DNA of 64,000 bases from CALDTK01 sp965215215 (GCA_965215215.1 OZ244043.1:2294001-2358000), one strand, 5' to 3'; positions 27,127-36,400 are shown, counted from the first letter of the stretch. Program-made: numbers and translations. The notes: generated by a model from the letters alone, not told the origin.

Positions 27127-28077
27127 TCATTTCGATTCGGCAACGGCTCGACGACAAACTTCCGCAAGTCCCTCCGCAAACGGCGTCGGCTTTACCCCAA
27201 ACCGCCGCTCGAACTTGTCGCTCACGAAGCGGTAGGGGAGCAGCATTTGATCTCTTATGTCGTAGACCTCGCGTAGCTGAGCGTTGAAGGTCGCGAGCCC
27301 CCGCCACAACCACTGGGGTAATACACTGAGCTTCGGCTTTGCGGCAAACAGCTGGGCTACCTGCTGTACCGCCTCGCGCGCTGTAAGGCCCGGAGCATCC
27401 GTCGGCAGGTGCCACACCTCTCCGTAAGCATCGGGGGTGTTGCCGAGTAGGGCCGTGTGCTTGCCCGCATCCGGGGTATGGGTGTAGTTGTGCTCCACGT
27501 CGGCGTCGCCGAGCCACTGCGCGGAATTGCCGGCGGCCAACTTCTTTATTACGAGCTGGTAGAGGGTGCAGTTCTCGACGCCCGGACCGTAGAAGTCCGC
27601 CGCCACGGCGACAGCGCACTCGACTTCGCCCGCCGCATGCGCCCGCAGCACCGTTTCGCGGATCCCCTTACGGACCTTCCCCTTCTGCGACGGCGGATCG
27701 AGGGGCACCGTTTCGTCGAGGTGGGCGTAGCCCGATTTAGCGTATGGGTACACGCTGTCGAAGTAGGTCAACCTGCATCCCGTTTTAGCGCAAGCGGCCA
27801 GGACGTTGGCGATGAGCGTCGGCCAATCGCGCCGCCAAACGGCGATGTCGTACTCGAGACCGGCGGTGAGGTAGGCCACCTCGCAGTCCTGCACCGCGGC
27901 GAGTACCTGGGCCGGATCGAGTAGGTCGGTCGGGAGGTGGGCGTAGGCGGTGCCCGACGTGTCGGCCGGCAACGCGTGGGGAGAGCGCGAGCAGCAGCGA
28001 ACGGCGTTGGTGTAGTCTGCGAGGGCGGTGGCGAGTGGCCGCGCGATGGCACCGCCGGATCCGAAAATAGCTTGCAT
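27127..28077 (-). CDS. NAD(P)-binding extended SDR / epimerase-like oxidoreductase
   Basis: 316 residues from the ATG at 28077 (MQAIFGSGGAIARPLATAL), which places the Rossmann glycine motif GSGGAIA at the N-terminus as usual; an ATG 24 bp earlier is less likely. Further features: CEVAYLTAGLEYDI, LTYFDSVYPYAKSGYAHLDE and VAVAADFYGPGVENC, as in Bacteroidota atypical SDRs annotated as NAD-dependent epimerases. Substrate unknown. It is followed upstream by a Crp/Fnr regulator gene on the same strand. Confidence 0.82.
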   Translation of the reverse strand: MQAIFGSGGAIARPLATALADYTNAVRCCSRSPHALPADTSGTAYAHLPTDLLDPAQVLAAVQDCEVAYLTAGLEYDIAVWRRDWPTLIANVLAACAKTGCRLTYFDSVYPYAKSGYAHLDETVPLDPPSQKGKVRKGIRETVLRAHAAGEVECAVAVAADFYGPGVENCTLYQLVIKKLAAGNSAQWLGDADVEHNYTHTPDAGKHTALLGNTPDAYGEVWHLPTDAPGLTAREAVQQVAQLFAAKPKLSVLPQWLWRGLATFNAQLREVYDIRDQMLLPYRFVSDKFERRFGVKPTPFAEGLAEVCRRAVAESK

Positions 28078-28150
28078 AGCGTGAGGGGTTTGTGTTTCCA
28101 CAAAACTCCCCCCGCTTGGCCCGACCGGACGCGGACATATGTCCTAAAAA

Positions 28151-28726
28151 CTAGTCCGCGCCCGCCGTCTTGGCCCGGAAGCGGCTCAGGTGCCGCGGGG
28201 CGATCCCGAGCATGTCGGCTACGAAATGCTGTGGGAGGCTGAGCAGAAACCCGGGGTAACGCTCGATCATGTAGTGGTAGCGGGCCTCGGCATCGCCGGC
28301 GATCAGGCTCCACACGCGGTCCTCGAAACAGACGAGCGTGTGCTCCAGCAGCGCGACCCAGAAGGCCTGTAGTTGTGGGTGTTCGGCGCGCAGCCGCCGC
28401 CAGGCATCGCGGTCGAGCTCGTAAACGACGGTCGCCTCGGTAGCCACGATGTTGTCCTCGCTCGGTTCCTCCTGCGTCAGGCTCGTCATGGCCGTCGTAA
28501 ACTGCCCCGGGAGTGCGGCCCAGCGGGTGAGTTGCTGGTCGTTGTGGTGGCGGTAGTGGCGTAGGCTACCGGACTCTACGAAGGCAATCTTACGGCACAC
28601 TTTACCTTCGCGGAGCCAAAAATCTCCCCGTTTGAGCTCCCGACGCGAGAATTCGCGGCGGAACACATCGACGTCGAATTGGAGCGGGCCGACGAGCGCT
28701 TCGATGGGTTGGTGGAGGGAGGGCAT
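28151..28726 (-). CDS. Crp/Fnr-family transcriptional regulator
   Basis: 191 residues. Cyclic-nucleotide-binding-like barrel (about 15-120; RRELKRGDFWLREGKVCRKIAFVESGSLRHY, then ATEATVVYELDRDAWRRL) and a C-terminal helix-turn-helix of the Bacteroidota type (YPGFLLSLPQHFVADMLGIAPRHLSRFRAK). No conserved cysteine cluster as in FNR. A strong palindrome sits 42 bp upstream and could be its own operator. It may regulate the SDR gene downstream. Confidence 0.88.
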   Translation of the reverse strand: MPSLHQPIEALVGPLQFDVDVFRREFSRRELKRGDFWLREGKVCRKIAFVESGSLRHYRHHNDQQLTRWAALPGQFTTAMTSLTQEEPSEDNIVATEATVVYELDRDAWRRLRAEHPQLQAFWVALLEHTLVCFEDRVWSLIAGDAEARYHYMIERYPGFLLSLPQHFVADMLGIAPRHLSRFRAKTAGAD

Positions 28727-28767
28727 CAGTTGCGACTGTAGGTGTTAGTAGCCTCGCCGCAAGGCAT

Positions 28768-28789
28768 GATAGTATCATTTGATACTATC
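28768..28789. promoter_or_regulatory. Perfect palindromic operator upstream of the Crp/Fnr gene
   Basis: GATAGTATCA-TT-TGATACTATC: 10-bp perfect arms with a 2-bp spacer, AT-rich, too weak for a terminator. GTATC...GATAC half-sites are typical of HxlR/DUF24-type and some MarR regulators; no such gene is in the window. Confidence 0.6.
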
Positions 28790-28849
28790 ACAAGGTATCT
28801 CCACTTGCTACAAGCCCGTCGGTGAAGTCGCAAGTGATCCGAAAAGCCG

Positions 28850-30100
28850 CTACGCCGCGGCGGCCGACCGGCTTCCCCGCATCCGCAAGAACAGCAGCCA
28901 AGCCAGACCCACCAACACCGCCGCGCTCACGAGCGGCAGCCGCGCGTCGAGCGCGTTGAGGTACCCGGCGATGATCGGGGGGACGAACTGCCCGAGCGAC
29001 TGCATGGACTGATTGATGCCGAGGATTTGCCCCTGTTCGCGCGGACCGGCCTGTTCGCTGATGACGCTCGTGAGGTTGGGGGAGGTGATGCCGTAGGCCA
29101 GGGCGATGAGGGGGTTGATGGCGTAGAACCACCAGTCGTTTTGCGGAAGCAGCAGGAGGGCGATGGCGACGGCGACCCCGGCGATAGAGAACTGGAGCGC
29201 CCTGGAAGGGAGTACCAGGCCCGACATCCGGCGCACGATGAGCCCCTGCGTGATGGCGAGCCAGATGCCTACCCAACCGAACAGAAAGCCGACCTGCCGC
29301 TCCCCCCAGCCGAACTCCTGGATAAGGTACACGCTGAAGAATTGAGTGAAGAAGGTGAAGCCGAGCGAGATGAGCAAGACGACCCCGAAGACGGTCCGGA
29401 GGTTGGGCGAGCGAAAGGCGGTGGCGATGTTGCGGAATCCGGTGAAGGCGTCGAGGCGACTCTCCCGCCGCTCGCTGAGCGTCTCTGGAAACACCAGCCA
29501 CACGAGCAGGAGATTGACGACCGTGAGGCCCGCGACGAAAAGGAGGGGTAGGGTGGGGCTGAACCAGCCGACGAGTGTATCGTCGGCCAGCAGGCCGCCG
29601 ATCGTCGGACCGAGCACGAAGCCGATCCCGAAGGCCGCGCCCACGAGGCCGAAATTTTTGGTCCGTTCGGCCGGAGAACTGACGTCGGCTATGCTCGAAA
29701 GGATCACCGCGATGTTGCCACCGGTGAAGCCGGGGAGCATACGGGATGCGAACAACAGCCACAGGATGCGCTCGTGGATCGCGTAGGCGAAGAGCAGGTA
29801 GCCCACCAGCGTGCCGAGTAGGGAGATGAGCAAGACCGGTTTGCGGCCGTGCTGATCGGACAGGCTCCCGAGCAGGGGCGCCCCGAAAAACTGAAAGAGC
29901 GGGTAGGCCGCAATCAGGAATCCGAACGTGACCGACTTGAAGGTATCGCTTGCTTCCGGACCGAACATCGGTGAGTCCGGCTCGAAGAACAGCACCGGGA
30001 GGATCGGGATGATGACCCCGATCCCGAGCATGTCGATGAAGACGGTCAGGATGATGGGGCCTAGTGGCGAGCGGTCCGGCACCGGGGCGGGGGTTGACAT
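28850..30100 (-). CDS. MFS transporter, TetA-like drug efflux pump
   Basis: 416 residues from the ATG at 30100. Twelve hydrophobic helices. The MFS motif A (LLGSLSDQHGRKPVLLISLLG) follows TM2 and the start (LGPIILTVFIDMLGIGVIIPILPVLF) is characteristic of the TetA/multidrug 12-TM DHA1 group. Second half repeats the fold (SLGFTFFTQFFSVYLIQ ... PLIALAYGITSPNLTSVISE). Substrate not predictable. A motif copy lies in the gene (29137-29150). Confidence 0.85.
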   Translation of the reverse strand: MSTPAPVPDRSPLGPIILTVFIDMLGIGVIIPILPVLFFEPDSPMFGPEASDTFKSVTFGFLIAAYPLFQFFGAPLLGSLSDQHGRKPVLLISLLGTLVGYLLFAYAIHERILWLLFASRMLPGFTGGNIAVILSSIADVSSPAERTKNFGLVGAAFGIGFVLGPTIGGLLADDTLVGWFSPTLPLLFVAGLTVVNLLLVWLVFPETLSERRESRLDAFTGFRNIATAFRSPNLRTVFGVVLLISLGFTFFTQFFSVYLIQEFGWGERQVGFLFGWVGIWLAITQGLIVRRMSGLVLPSRALQFSIAGVAVAIALLLLPQNDWWFYAINPLIALAYGITSPNLTSVISEQAGPREQGQILGINQSMQSLGQFVPPIIAGYLNALDARLPLVSAAVLVGLAWLLFLRMRGSRSAAAA

Positions 30101-30146
30101 GGGCGAACGGCTTGGCGGCAAAGATGCCTTGCCGTACGCACGCGTG

Positions 30147-31148
30147 CTACTTGCGCAATTGGTAGCGGACCCCTACCGTCCCGTGGAGAACCGCCGTGTT
30201 GTTGACGGCGCCTCCGCTGGCGGAGCGCATGAAGTTTGGTCCGAGCTCGACGGCCACGGCGAGCTTATCGGTCAGGGTGTGCTCGTAACGCCCGTAGAAG
30301 CTTACGAACGTACGCTCAAAGCGATCCCGGTCGGCCGCGCTGCGACCGAAGGGCAGCAAGGCCTCACCGATCAGTTGCAGTCTCGATTGCTCCGTTTGGC
30401 GCAGCGTGTACCCGAGTGAGGTCGTGAGCGGAACGTAGTCCTTGCCGAAGCGCAGACCGTTGCTGAGATCGCCTGCTTCGCCGGGGTGGAATAGGGTTCC
30501 CAGACCCAACTCCCAACGACCGTGCGTATAGTTGAGACGAGGCGCAAGGCCCGTGGCGAGGTAGACGGATCCGGCACGCAGGTCGAGCGAGAAACCCCTC
30601 GCGGCCGATCTGCCCCCGAGGCGCGCGGGCCGCTCGTAGTCCGGGCGGCGCTTGAAGAGGTATAGCCACCCTATGCTCGCGGTCGAGAATCCGCCGTTGA
30701 CGTACCCTCCGTCCCAGTTCAGGAGATTGCCACTCGAGTAAATCGGGACACTGACCTTGAGCCAGCTGCGTCCGTTCTTCCCGAGCGTCAGGAAGGAGGC
30801 GAGCTTCAGGTTCGCGTACGCGGACCGGGCTTCGAGCGGACTGTCCGGATTCGCGTAGCCGCGGAAATAGCCCTGACTACTCACCTGCAGCTCGCCCCCC
30901 AGGTAGAACGGATCACCGATTTTGTGGGCGTACCCCAGGCCGGCGCTCACTCCACCGATGACTTGGCTGCCCACGTTACCCGAGCGCATGTAGCCGCCGC
31001 CCACGGCTCCGGTAACGTAGACCGGTCGCTTGCGGAAATCGGAGTGGTAACCGATTAGCCCGCCGTCGCCAACTTTCAGTTGGGCCTGTGCGACCGAGCT
31101 GATGAAGACGAGGATGGTCAGGAGAAACAGAACGCGAGTTGACGCCAT
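30147..31148 (-). CDS. Outer-membrane beta-barrel protein, unknown function
   Basis: 333 residues with a signal peptide (to about VAQAQ). The mature chain alternates polar and aromatic residues in repeated strands (GGYMRSGNVGSQVIGGVSAGLGYAH, SLDLRAGSVYLATGLAPRLNYTHGRWELGLG) and ends in TVGVRYQLRK, as in OmpA-like or porin-like barrels. No named family recognised. Divergent from the xenorhodopsin gene; shared upstream region of about 230 bp with a degenerate motif copy at 31259-31274. Confidence 0.7.
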   Translation of the reverse strand: MASTRVLFLLTILVFISSVAQAQLKVGDGGLIGYHSDFRKRPVYVTGAVGGGYMRSGNVGSQVIGGVSAGLGYAHKIGDPFYLGGELQVSSQGYFRGYANPDSPLEARSAYANLKLASFLTLGKNGRSWLKVSVPIYSSGNLLNWDGGYVNGGFSTASIGWLYLFKRRPDYERPARLGGRSAARGFSLDLRAGSVYLATGLAPRLNYTHGRWELGLGTLFHPGEAGDLSNGLRFGKDYVPLTTSLGYTLRQTEQSRLQLIGEALLPFGRSAADRDRFERTFVSFYGRYEHTLTDKLAVAVELGPNFMRSASGGAVNNTAVLHGTVGVRYQLRK

Positions 31149-31380
31149 GTGGAGTGATTACGAGACCGTTGCCTTCTAACGGAGAAAGTCGATTGGATGC
31201 TGCTTTCGATTTATGGTTCGCGAGAATTCATTGACCGTAAGGCTGCCCACTAGATTCCGTCTTGGCGAAAGTCTCGCAGCGAGTGGTCGGGCTCCAATGG
31301 CCGGACTGGGTGCAGGGCTACGCTCCGAACAAATCCTGTACATACAACTTCCCCAATCTGTCTGTAACACTACCCAAACG

Positions 31381-32154
31381 ATGGACCAAACCTCTACGCT
31401 TCTGCACTGGGCCTACGTAGCCGTGATGGCCGCGAGTGCGGTGGGGATTCTCGCGATGGCGCGCAACCCGAAGGGGGTGCCGCAGTATAAGTACCTGGTG
31501 CACGTATTCATGGTCGTGTGGTCGGGGCTCGCGTACTCCGCCATCGCGCTCGGGGTGGGTACGGTCGAAGTCGGCGGCGAGACGGTCTACTTCGCGCGCT
31601 ACGTCGACTGGGTGGTGAGCACGCCGCTGCTGCTGTTCTCGCTCCTGCTGACGGGGAAGTATACGCTCAAGATGGAGGGGACTATCACGGCGGGACTGCT
31701 CGGCTCGCAGGTGATCATGGTGCTGACGGGATTGGTCGGTGATCTCTCGCCGGACTCTACCCGCTGGTACTGGTACGGAGCCGGTTGTGTGGCTTTGCTG
31801 GTGGTGTTTCGCTTGATGTGGACGGACCTGTACGCGAAGGCGAAAAGTCAGGGACCGGAGCTTACCGCTGCCTACAAAGCGTCGGCGGTTTACCTGAGCG
31901 TGCAGTGGATCTTGTACCCGATGGTCTGGGCGCTCGGCACTCCGGGACTCGGGGTGTTGGGCACGCTGCTCACCTCCGTGCTCTTTATTATCCTACCGAT
32001 TGTATCGAAGGCGGGATTCGCGTTTTACAACTTGGTAAAGCTGCGTGCACTACCGGATCATCTTCATCAGGGCGCGGCGGATCCGGTGCGGTCGAGCGAG
32101 CTCAGTGGCAGACGCCAGCCCGGGCGGCGTCAGGCACTTGCTAAGAAGGTGTAG
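31381..32154 (+). CDS. Xenorhodopsin-type microbial rhodopsin
   Basis: 257 residues, seven helices, from the ATG at 31381; an open frame extends further upstream but is not rhodopsin-like. Helix C reads ARYVDWVVSTPLLLFS: Arg73, Asp76 (Schiff-base counter-ion), Ser80 and Ser87 at the positions of bacteriorhodopsin Asp85, Thr89 and Asp96, so the proton donor is absent. Helix G reads LPIVSKAGF: retinal lysine Lys210, and Pro206 in place of Asp212. Proline here is the mark of Anabaena sensory rhodopsin and xenorhodopsins, several of which pump protons inward under light. It is not a classical outward pump. No transducer gene is adjacent. Retinal could come from the Blh gene at 56.8 kb. Confidence 0.88.
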   Translation: MDQTSTLLHWAYVAVMAASAVGILAMARNPKGVPQYKYLVHVFMVVWSGLAYSAIALGVGTVEVGGETVYFARYVDWVVSTPLLLFSLLLTGKYTLKMEGTITAGLLGSQVIMVLTGLVGDLSPDSTRWYWYGAGCVALLVVFRLMWTDLYAKAKSQGPELTAAYKASAVYLSVQWILYPMVWALGTPGLGVLGTLLTSVLFIILPIVSKAGFAFYNLVKLRALPDHLHQGAADPVRSSELSGRRQPGRRQALAKKV

Positions 32155-32246
32155 AGCGTTACGCGCTTCACTGTAGATCTCGTAGAGTCAACGAATTAGA
32201 CCCGCCGATGCAGACGTTTCAGCGGGTGACTGTGTGAAGCGCCACC

Positions 32247-33275
32247 CTAATAACTATGCTCGTCCATGATCACCTTCCCCCGGAAGGTCCGGTACACGAA
32301 GTAAGTGTAGGCGAGCACGAGCGGCCCGCCGATCGCCACCACGACGAGCATGTAGCCCAACGCCCGGTCCGAGGCCGCGGCGTTGTAAATGGTCAGCGTG
32401 CCCGCCGGATCGAGCGTACTCGCGCACAGCACCGGGAACAGCCTGATCGCCACCGTCGCCAGGAGGAATACGATGCTCAATCCAGACGAGATAAAGGCCA
32501 GCCGGTAGCGCCGTCGCCGCGTGAGCCGCGGCACCGCCAGCACGAAGGCCACGCCCGCGGCGGCGAGGAGTAGCCAGGCGGGGTTTTGCCGGAAAGGCGC
32601 CACAATCTCGTCGTGTCGCCAGAGGATGCAGGCGGTGAGGACGCCGAAGGAAACGAGCCAGTTGATCTCCGCGCGGCGGATGAGTAGCGTGAGTCGCGCG
32701 AAGAGCCGCCCCTCGGTCTTCATGGAGAGGTACAGGGCACCGTGCAGCACGCAGGCCGCGAGCGTGGCTACCCCAGTGAGCAGGGCGAGCGGATTGAAAA
32801 AATCGAGTGTCGAACCGCGGTACACGTGATCGGCGTCGAGCGCCAAACCTTGCAGTACGTTGCCGAGCACCACGCCGAGCGAGAAAGCGAGCCCGATGCT
32901 CGTGCTGTAGTAAACGACATCCCAGGTTTTGCGCCACCAGGCCCAGGTCTCCTTCGAGCGAAACTCGATGCTCACCGCCCGCAGGATGATGAAGAACAGG
33001 AAAAGCATAAACGGGATATAGAACGCCGAAAACAGCGAAGCGTAGGCCTCCGGAAAGCCGGCAAACAGCGCCCCGCCGCCGATGACGAGCCAGACCTCGT
33101 TGCCGTCCCACACCGGACCGATAGCGTTGAGCGCGATGCGGCGGCTCTCCTCTTTGCGCAGGAAGAGGTGTACCGCACCGGCGCCGAAGTCGAAACCGTC
33201 GAGCACGGCGTAGCCGGTGAACAGCAGCACCACGACGATAAACCAGAGTACCTCGTATTCAATTCCGAACAGCAT
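32247..33275 (-). CDS. cydB: Cytochrome bd ubiquinol oxidase subunit II
   Basis: 342 residues, eight to nine hydrophobic helices. Opens with the CydB signature EVLWFIVVVLLFTGYAVLDGFDFGAG, then GPVWDGNEVWLVIGGGALFAGFPEAY. Pairs with CydA 30 bp upstream; the gap holds one perfect copy of the dispersed motif (33285-33300). No CydX-like small protein was recognised after the stop. High-affinity quinol oxidase, useful at low oxygen. Confidence 0.94.
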   Translation of the reverse strand: MLFGIEYEVLWFIVVVLLFTGYAVLDGFDFGAGAVHLFLRKEESRRIALNAIGPVWDGNEVWLVIGGGALFAGFPEAYASLFSAFYIPFMLFLFFIILRAVSIEFRSKETWAWWRKTWDVVYYSTSIGLAFSLGVVLGNVLQGLALDADHVYRGSTLDFFNPLALLTGVATLAACVLHGALYLSMKTEGRLFARLTLLIRRAEINWLVSFGVLTACILWRHDEIVAPFRQNPAWLLLAAAGVAFVLAVPRLTRRRRYRLAFISSGLSIVFLLATVAIRLFPVLCASTLDPAGTLTIYNAAASDRALGYMLVVVAIGGPLVLAYTYFVYRTFRGKVIMDEHSY

Positions 33276-33305
33276 CGCACAGGTCGTTTTAGCGTAAGCG
33301 TGGCG

Positions 33306-34730
33306 TTACTTCCCCGAAATGACCCCCGTAACCTCCTCGGTGAGCGGGCGGTGGTCGGGCTCCTCGGCGCCGTTGTCACCGTCGGCGTAGTCATCGTTCG
33401 GCCCGTGTTGGATCTTCTTGTTCATGAGGTACACGAAGAGTAAGAAAAGCACGAGGTACACGAGGGTGAAGCCGATCAGCGAGAAGAGCACCTGCTCGGC
33501 CACCACCGCCTCGCTGAGTGCGTCGGAGGTTTTCAGCAGGCCGTAAACGACGTAGGGCTGACGACCCATCTCGGCGGCGTACCAGCCGGTCTGGTTGGCG
33601 ATTTGCGGCAGCAGCACCCCGGCTACCAATCCAACGCCGATGAATTTCGTCAGGTGGCTTTCGCCAAAACCCGCGACGCTCAACTTGCCCCGCGACTGCA
33701 TCCACGCGCCGGCGAGCAGGAGTCCGATCATGGCCATCCCGCACGCGACCATGATGTGGTAAAACTGGAAGATCGCGTTGGGGGCGTCGGGGAGCTCGTC
33801 GGCGGGGTAATCGTTGAGGCCTCGGTACACGTGCGAGGGATCGAGCTCGAGGAGGAGACCCACGCCGCCGGGGATGGACAGGTCGTAGGTCTCGCGGGCG
33901 TCGGTGTCCACCCACCCGAGTAGGCCGAGGTCCATCGGACCGGTCTCCCAGTGCCCCTCGATGGCGGCGAGCTTGACGGGTTGGTGTTCGGCCACGACCT
34001 CGACCTGGAGGTGTCCGATGGCCGGCTGCACGAAGGCGCAGAGCAGGGCCACCGGGATGGCGATGCGCAGGGCGTTCTGCGAGAGCGCTTCGTGGCGACC
34101 CCTCAGGAGGTAGAAGGCGTGCACGCTGATGACGAGCATGGCGCCCGCGAGGAAGGCGCCGTTCCAGACGTGGAGCACGCGCTCGACGCTCGACGGATTG
34201 AAGACCATCGCCCAGAAGTCGGTAATCTCGGCCCGTGCGTCGAGTCCTTCGCCCACGATCCGGAAGCCGGCCGGCGTGTGCATCCAGGAGTTGGCCACCA
34301 CGATCCAGATGGCGGAGAACATGCTACCGAGGAACACGCCGAGCGTGGCGACGAAGTGGACGGGCCGGCTCACGCGGTTCCAACCGAAGAGGAGTACCCC
34401 GAGGAAGCCCGATTCGAGGGCGAAGGCGAACACGCCCTCGGCGGCCAGCGCGCTGCCGAAGACGTCGCCGACGTAGCGCGAGTACACCGCCCAGTTGGTG
34501 CCGAACTCGAACTCCATGACGATGCCGGTGGCCACGCCGAGCCCGAAGGTGATGGCGAAGATCTTGGTCCAGAACCGCGCGAGCTCGTGGTAGTCGCCGC
34601 GCCCGGTCTTGAGGGCGAGTCCTTCGAAGCAGACCATCAGCAGGCCGAGCCCGATGCTGAGCGGCGGGTAGATGTAGTGGAAGGCGATGGTGAAGGCGAA
34701 CTGGATGCGCGAGAGCACTTCTACGTCCAT
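33306..34730 (-). CDS. cydA: Cytochrome bd ubiquinol oxidase subunit I
   Basis: 474 residues, shorter than the E. coli protein because of a short Q-loop, as in many non-enterobacterial enzymes. Heme ligand region RIQFAFTIAFHYIYPPLSIGLG (His near 18), FEFGTNWAVYSRYVGDVFGSALAAEGVFAFALESGFLG with conserved glutamates, quinol-site GRQPYVVYG and C-terminal helices. First gene of cydAB. Motif copy at 33656-33671 encodes GFGES. Confidence 0.94.
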   Translation of the reverse strand: MDVEVLSRIQFAFTIAFHYIYPPLSIGLGLLMVCFEGLALKTGRGDYHELARFWTKIFAITFGLGVATGIVMEFEFGTNWAVYSRYVGDVFGSALAAEGVFAFALESGFLGVLLFGWNRVSRPVHFVATLGVFLGSMFSAIWIVVANSWMHTPAGFRIVGEGLDARAEITDFWAMVFNPSSVERVLHVWNGAFLAGAMLVISVHAFYLLRGRHEALSQNALRIAIPVALLCAFVQPAIGHLQVEVVAEHQPVKLAAIEGHWETGPMDLGLLGWVDTDARETYDLSIPGGVGLLLELDPSHVYRGLNDYPADELPDAPNAIFQFYHIMVACGMAMIGLLLAGAWMQSRGKLSVAGFGESHLTKFIGVGLVAGVLLPQIANQTGWYAAEMGRQPYVVYGLLKTSDALSEAVVAEQVLFSLIGFTLVYLVLFLLFVYLMNKKIQHGPNDDYADGDNGAEEPDHRPLTEEVTGVISGK

Positions 34731-35136
34731 GGCGGGGAGGCTTGGCTGTGGCCGAAGTTAGGGTTGGCCATCTGGAGCGTGGAGTTCTCACGCTTGTCTG
34801 AACTCGGTATGGATTGGGTGGCGCGTAAACGCAAACTGCCCGACCTACTCGATCACGAGCTGTGTAATCGTCCGCAATTTGTCTGGGTCGACTACAACCA
34901 ATAATCTGCTGCGCGAGAAATCGAGTGTATCTGGATTGCAGACAAGTGTTTGATTGTGAGAAGCTCTCTGGTTGACCGTGATCTGCCACTATACCCCCAC
35001 AGCACCAAGGCAGCCGGAGCCAGCGCCGCGACCAGCAGCACGGAGCCCTGTGTCCGCTCGGCGGCGGCGTTGTAGGGGGTCCGTGAGGAGACGCGCGCAG
35101 CTCCCACCACCTCGAACGAGAACGATAGCACAGAAA
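34731..35136. other. Intergenic region before an AAA ATPase gene
   Basis: No gene I can support. A minus-strand frame (34892-35131) contains TPYNAAAERTQGSVLLVAALAPAALVLWGY, one hydrophobic segment, possibly the end of an eroded membrane-protein gene. The stretch from 34745 to 34915 shows no signal. Confidence 0.35.
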
Positions 35137-35181
35137 AAACTATGAAAATTCAATACCACACGTTCAATCTTCATAGTTTTG
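35137..35181 (+). promoter_or_regulatory. Inverted repeat immediately before an ATPase start codon
   Basis: AAAACTATGAA (35137-35147) and TTCATAGTTTT (35171-35181), perfect 11-bp arms with a 23-bp spacer, ending 6 bp before the ATG at 35188. In the transcript it would fold over the ribosome-binding region. Two other ATPase genes in the window have the same arrangement with different arm sequences. Confidence 0.65.
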
Positions 35182-35187
35182 TGGGGC

Positions 35188-36360
35188 ATGCCCCAGCAAT
35201 TAATACCTCGCAACGCCACTGAGTTCGTGCATGAAGCGATGGAGCGTTTCCCAGCGGTCGGAATCGTTGGCCCCCGGCAGTGCGGGAAGTCGACCTTGGT
35301 GCGCGACCTTTTGTTTGGCGACCGCGACGACGTGCGCGTGCTCGACCTGGAGCGCCCGCGCGACCTGAGTCGCCTCGAACGCGCCGAGGACTACCTCGAA
35401 TCGCTCGGCGCGCTGACGGTCGTGCTCGACGAGGTGCAGGTGCGGCCCGAGTTGTTTGCCGTACTCCGACCGCTCATCGACGCCGATCGGCGTCCGGGGC
35501 GCTTCGTGTTGCTCGGGTCGGCGAGCCCGGAGCTCGTGCGTGGCGCCAACGAGTCGCTCGCCGGTCGCATCACCTACTACGAGCTGACGCCCCTGCGCCT
35601 CACCGAGCTGCCGACGACCGTGAGTCCGCAGCGGCACTGGGTTCGTGGGGGCTACCCCGAATCCCTGTTCGCCGTCGAGGACGAGGGGAGCCTGGCGTGG
35701 CGCGACGGTTACCTCGAGACCTACGTAACGAAGGACCTACCGGCGGTCTACCCGCTCGAGCAGCCCGCGGTCATGCGGCGGCTCCTCCGCATGCTCGCCG
35801 GCCAGCACGGCGAGCTGCTCAACCTCAGCAACATCGCCCGCGCCCTCGGCGTCGCCCAGCCGACGGTGCGCCGCTACGTCGACTTGCTCACCAGCAGCTT
35901 CCTCGTGCGTCAGCTCCCGCCGTACGCGGTCAACGTGAAGAAGCGCCTCGTGAAATCGCCGAAGGCGTACCTCCGCGATTCGGGTCTGCTCCACGCCCTG
36001 CTGGACATCGAGACCGTGGGCGCCCTCCGGGATAGTGTCGCCATCGGGGCTTCGTTCGAGGGCTACGTCGTCGAGGAGATTGCGTCGGTCGTCTCGCCCC
36101 GCGCGCGCCTGTATTTCTACCGTACGCACTCCGGCAACGAGGTCGACCTCGTCGTCATTGGCCGCAGTGGGCGCATGGCCTGCGTGGAGGTGAAGGTGGG
36201 CAGCGCGCCCGTGCTAACGCGCGGCTTCTACAGTGCGCTCGACGATCTCGGCCCGGAAGTCACCTACGTCGTCGCGCAGGTCGACGAGCCGTACCCGAAG
36301 GGCGATCGGGTGGAGGTGGTGCCGTTGGGGGTGGTGTTGGAGCGGTTGCGGGGGTGGTGA
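35188..36360 (+). CDS. AAA_14/DUF4143 ATPase
   Basis: 390 residues from the ATG at 35188. AAA_14 ATPase domain (about 1-150): Walker A GPRQCGKST, Walker B LTVVLDEVQ, sensor RFVLLGSASPEL. C-terminal DUF4143 with winged-helix LLNLSNIARALGVAQPTVRRYVDLL and a nuclease-like ending YFYRTHSGNEVDLVV then MACVEVKVG (PD-(D/E)XK-like Asp, Glu and Lys). The family is widespread and unexplained; its uneven distribution suggests defence or mobile roles. The gene seems to have replaced the 5' end of the AraC-type gene that follows. Confidence 0.88.
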   Translation: MPQQLIPRNATEFVHEAMERFPAVGIVGPRQCGKSTLVRDLLFGDRDDVRVLDLERPRDLSRLERAEDYLESLGALTVVLDEVQVRPELFAVLRPLIDADRRPGRFVLLGSASPELVRGANESLAGRITYYELTPLRLTELPTTVSPQRHWVRGGYPESLFAVEDEGSLAWRDGYLETYVTKDLPAVYPLEQPAVMRRLLRMLAGQHGELLNLSNIARALGVAQPTVRRYVDLLTSSFLVRQLPPYAVNVKKRLVKSPKAYLRDSGLLHALLDIETVGALRDSVAIGASFEGYVVEEIASVVSPRARLYFYRTHSGNEVDLVVIGRSGRMACVEVKVGSAPVLTRGFYSALDDLGPEVTYVVAQVDEPYPKGDRVEVVPLGVVLERLRGW

Positions 36361-36400
36361 GCGGGGTGCCGAGTGTCCCTAGCTTGTCCTAAGAAAACTT

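Noticed and set aside
27331..27345. Further weak matches to the dispersed motif (also near 3160, 17771, 25948, 42495, 42811, 43163, 50564, 59702)
   Set aside because: Only part of the TTTT-stem-loop pattern is present; left out of the count to avoid inflating it.
34892..35131. Minus-strand frame with one hydrophobic segment
   Set aside because: Possible eroded membrane-protein end, but too short and isolated to call.
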